Shown: positions 39,799 to 40,108 of the stretch, piece after piece
How positions within the stretch are numbered: the first letter of the stretch is position 1
How the letters are laid out: each line of letters starts with the position of its first letter
DNA from: UMGS1312 sp964631595
GTDB taxonomy: Bacteria > Bacillota > Clostridia > Oscillospirales > CAG-272
NCBI GenBank assembly: GCA_964631595.1
Contig: CAZVXL010000015.1
Coordinates: forward strand, 1-40,108
DNA: 40,108 bases
Direction: 5' to 3'
Translations under genes and position numbers: made by a program
The notes under the pieces: model-generated
The model's database searches: none
What the model saw: the letters and a program-made list of their open reading frames with translations, nothing else
Told to the model about the DNA's origin: nothing

Positions 39799-40108
39799 AT
39801 TTTATTTCGATAACGGAGGTATCCCAGAAATCGGGCGCCTCGTAGCCGAGAAGATTTACGGCGGTGGCGGCGACGTTCGAGAGACCGAAGCTGCCGGTAT
39901 CGGGCTTCACGGTGTAGCTGTCGGAGTTGAAGTTATCGTAGATTATCATCGGTACGGGATTGAGAGTGTGGCTCGTCTTTGCCTTGAAGCCGTGCTCACC
40001 CTTCTTGGGAGCGCCGCTCTTATCCACCTCGTACATTTCGTCTGCGTTTCCGTGATCCGCGCAGATGATGGCAACACCCTTGACCTCGTCAAGCACGGGG
40101 AGGATCCT
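39797..40108 (-). CDS. gpmI: 2,3-bisphosphoglycerate-independent phosphoglycerate mutase, C-terminal part
   Basis: Glycolytic enzyme interconverting 3- and 2-phosphoglycerate using two Mn2+ ions. The frame is open to the window edge, so only the last 103 residues are present. ICADHGNADEM carries metal ligands of the alkaline-phosphatase-like fold; KTSHTLNPVPMIIYD and FGLSNVAATAVNLLGYEAP are typical of the GpmI C-terminus. It is upstream of pduL on the same strand, separated by 185 bases. Confidence 0.95.
   Translation of the reverse strand, partial: RILPVLDEVKGVAIICADHGNADEMYEVDKSGAPKKGEHGFKAKTSHTLNPVPMIIYDNFNSDSYTVKPDTGSFGLSNVAATAVNLLGYEAPDFWDTSVIEIK

Overview
The window looks like an ordinary chromosomal segment from an anaerobic gut-type member of class Clostridia, most likely near Oscillospirales/Ruminococcaceae. 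This is an inference from gene content: FMN and SAM-I riboswitches, a BceRS-BceAB peptide-antibiotic module, a sodium-pumping oxaloacetate decarboxylase, type II pantothenate kinase, CsaB, a dockerin protein and a cellodextrin phosphorylase. GC is moderately high, there are no mobile elements, tRNAs, rRNAs or CRISPR arrays, and most transcription units have readable sigma-A promoters and hairpin terminators. The window has 33 conventional protein genes, including a 5'-truncated fusA and a truncated gpmI, plus two speculative short products (a metK leader peptide and an internal copZ).

Layout. 1-5,030 (plus): end of fusA, tuf, FMN riboswitch-ribU, a small export protein, SAM-I riboswitch-metK. 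5,036-9,297 (minus): a tight operon of mtlD, a PHP hydrolase, a MutS-like ATPase and family-4 uracil-DNA glycosylase. 9,405-11,882 (plus): GNAT acetyltransferase, coaW, amidohydrolase. 11,894-16,574 (minus): bceR-bceS, then an operator and promoter, then bceA-bceB. 16,753-23,980 (plus): cellodextrin phosphorylase, copper ATPase with a C-terminal chaperone domain, murD. 24,033-27,911 (minus): oxaloacetate decarboxylase genes in the order gamma, biotin carrier, beta, alpha. 28,026-32,413 (minus): orphan mazF, a shared sugar-import ATPase, csaB and a glycosyltransferase. 32,431-35,935 (plus): an m5C RNA methyltransferase, fruK and an unknown lipoprotein. 36,083-40,108 (minus): dockerin protein, HAD phosphatase, pduL and the end of gpmI.

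How the genes fit together. Secreted binding proteins (dockerin), a shared sugar ABC ATPase, cellodextrin phosphorylase and fruK suggest growth on plant glucans and oligosaccharides. gpmI, oxaloacetate decarboxylase and PduL fit lower glycolysis, Na+ pumping and acyl-phosphate fermentation. MurD, CsaB/GT4 and BceAB concern the cell envelope.

I did not find a clearly new multi-gene system. The observations most worth following up are a copA gene with an embedded, ready-to-translate copZ; a translationally coupled MutS-like/UDG pair; a seven-codon leader ORF joined to metK; an orphan mazF with a perfect palindrome in its leader; a palindromic operator in front of bceAB whose ATPase has a Gly-to-Ser change in Walker A; and a dockerin protein with no recognisable catalytic domain.
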